Shown one piece after another: positions 40,401-41,276 of a DNA stretch of 41,276 bases. Source of the stretch: Cypionkella sp. Its GTDB lineage: Bacteria > Pseudomonadota > Alphaproteobacteria > Rhodobacterales > Rhodobacteraceae. The stretch is taken from assembly GCA_025458085.1 (NCBI GenBank), contig JALOTC010000010.1, positions 1 through 41,276 on the forward strand. The letters are read 5' to 3'. Position 1 is the stretch's first letter. Every line of letters begins with the position of its first letter. Below the pieces are notes generated by a model, which saw nothing but the letters and a program-made list of their open reading frames with translations, ran no database searches and was not told the origin of the DNA. Made by a program: the position numbers and the translations under genes.

Positions 40401-41276
40401 CTGCGCCTCAAAGGCATGGTGCAGGCAAAGCGCCGCCCGCAGGGCCAGCGTCTGATTGGGCTGTGACAGCACCGCCTCCCGGTCTGCCGGCGAAAGCGCG
40501 GGCAGGCGGCCCAACACATCCTCCATTGCCGCCCCCGCGACTGCGCGCGCCACAAAACCCAAGCGCCCAGCCAAAGCCTCCGCCTCGGCCCGGGGCATCT
40601 GCGCCAGATCGACCGACAGCCCCGCTTCGGTCACGCAAACCGCGGTCCCCGCCACAGGCTCCGCCGTCAGCGAAACCCCCACCTTGGGCGGCTCCACCCC
40701 TGCCAAGGCAGGATCACGGCGCATCAGGTCCAAGGCCCAGCCCTTGGCCTCTGCCCCCGCCGCCAACGCCGCGCGATTGGCCCCAAGGCTCGCCTCAAGG
40801 CAAGCGCCATCGCCTCCACCGCCGCGCGGCCCGCAAGGCCAGTGTCAACGGGCAAGGTCACCCGCCCCCCCTCGCCCCCCGGCACCAGCCCCGGCAGGTC
40901 CAAAGGCTGCATCGCCGCCAAGGCCCGCCGCAACCGAGGCTCGAAAGGAACAACCTCGGCCAAGGCGCGGGTCAGCGCCGCCGCGTCCTCCGCCCCCAAA
41001 GGCGCAAGGTCGCGAACGGTGGAGGGGCACACCGGCAAACCCTTCACCTGACAGGTCAACCGCGAAAGGCGCACCGCGCCCGCCCCGCAGGCCACCACGA
41101 CCCCTTCGGCAGAGGAAGAGAGGACCGCACCCGGCTCCCCTGGGCCCACCACCACCTCGGCCGCGCCCACATTCAGTACGCCAAAGGACCCGGCAATCTT
41201 GGCCGTGGTCAGCGGGTTCCAATACCGCCCATGATCCAAGGCGCGGACCATCCGCGCCACATCCTCGGCGCTTTGG
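37416..41276 (-). CDS. NRPS module: [formyltransferase-like C-terminal domain]-linker-adenylation interrupted by luciferase-like monooxygenase-PCP; truncated by window edge and apparently frameshifted near 40800
   Basis: Frame 1 (41260..about 40800): HGRYWNPLTTAKIAGSFGVLNVGAAEVVVG..PGAVLSSSAEGVVVACGAGAVRLSRLTCQVKG. Frame 2 (40766..37416): [37 protein letters not shown], then LLM KMDFSLYYWGNDDGAGPKKYELLLEGAKFADRHGFVAVWTPERHFHAFGGPYPNPSV, then NMYGPTETTIW, YRTGDLVRW, PCP FFALGGHSLLAVQ. Confidence 0.9.

Noticed and set aside
37566-40466. 966-aa plus-strand ORF antisense to the NRPS
   Set aside because: Low-complexity His/Arg/Pro-rich translation, the mirror of a high-GC coding strand; the minus frame has clear adenylation, LLM and PCP motifs.

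Overview
GC-rich alphaproteobacterial chromosome segment, Rhodobacteraceae-like by gene content and protein resemblance, with about 30 supportable genes. It is mostly housekeeping or core accessory: an acetate uptake/activation block (Na+:solute symporter, DUF4212, adk, acs), SulP transporter, HugZ-like protein, beta-helix protein, groESL with a perfect CIRCE operator, TraB/GumN, Mn-type pyrophosphatase, gshA, rsmE, ubiA, OmpA-family protein, arylformamidase-like hydrolase, gabD, YghU-type GST, asd, beta carbonic anhydrase, M17 peptidase, NlpC/P60, DUF2794, asparaginase, IalB, rlmN, uvrC, SDR, S49 peptidase. The right edge holds the start of a natural-product locus: an Sfp/EntD-type PPTase overlapping an NRPS gene whose adenylation domain is interrupted by a luciferase-like monooxygenase domain and is preceded by a formyltransferase-like C-terminal domain. 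The most unusual observations are: (i) three consecutive genes (gabD, GST, asd) each lacking about 20 residues that their families normally carry, at roughly 1.6-1.7 kb spacing, two with a frame change; (ii) the LLM-in-adenylation NRPS, with an apparent 1-nt frameshift; (iii) a dispersed intergenic hairpin repeat present at two sites in opposite orientation, one of them a degenerate tandem array; (iv) adk embedded between acs and the acetate-type symporter. No convincing wholly new system was found. All calls come from reading the sequence and recalled family knowledge; no searches were run.
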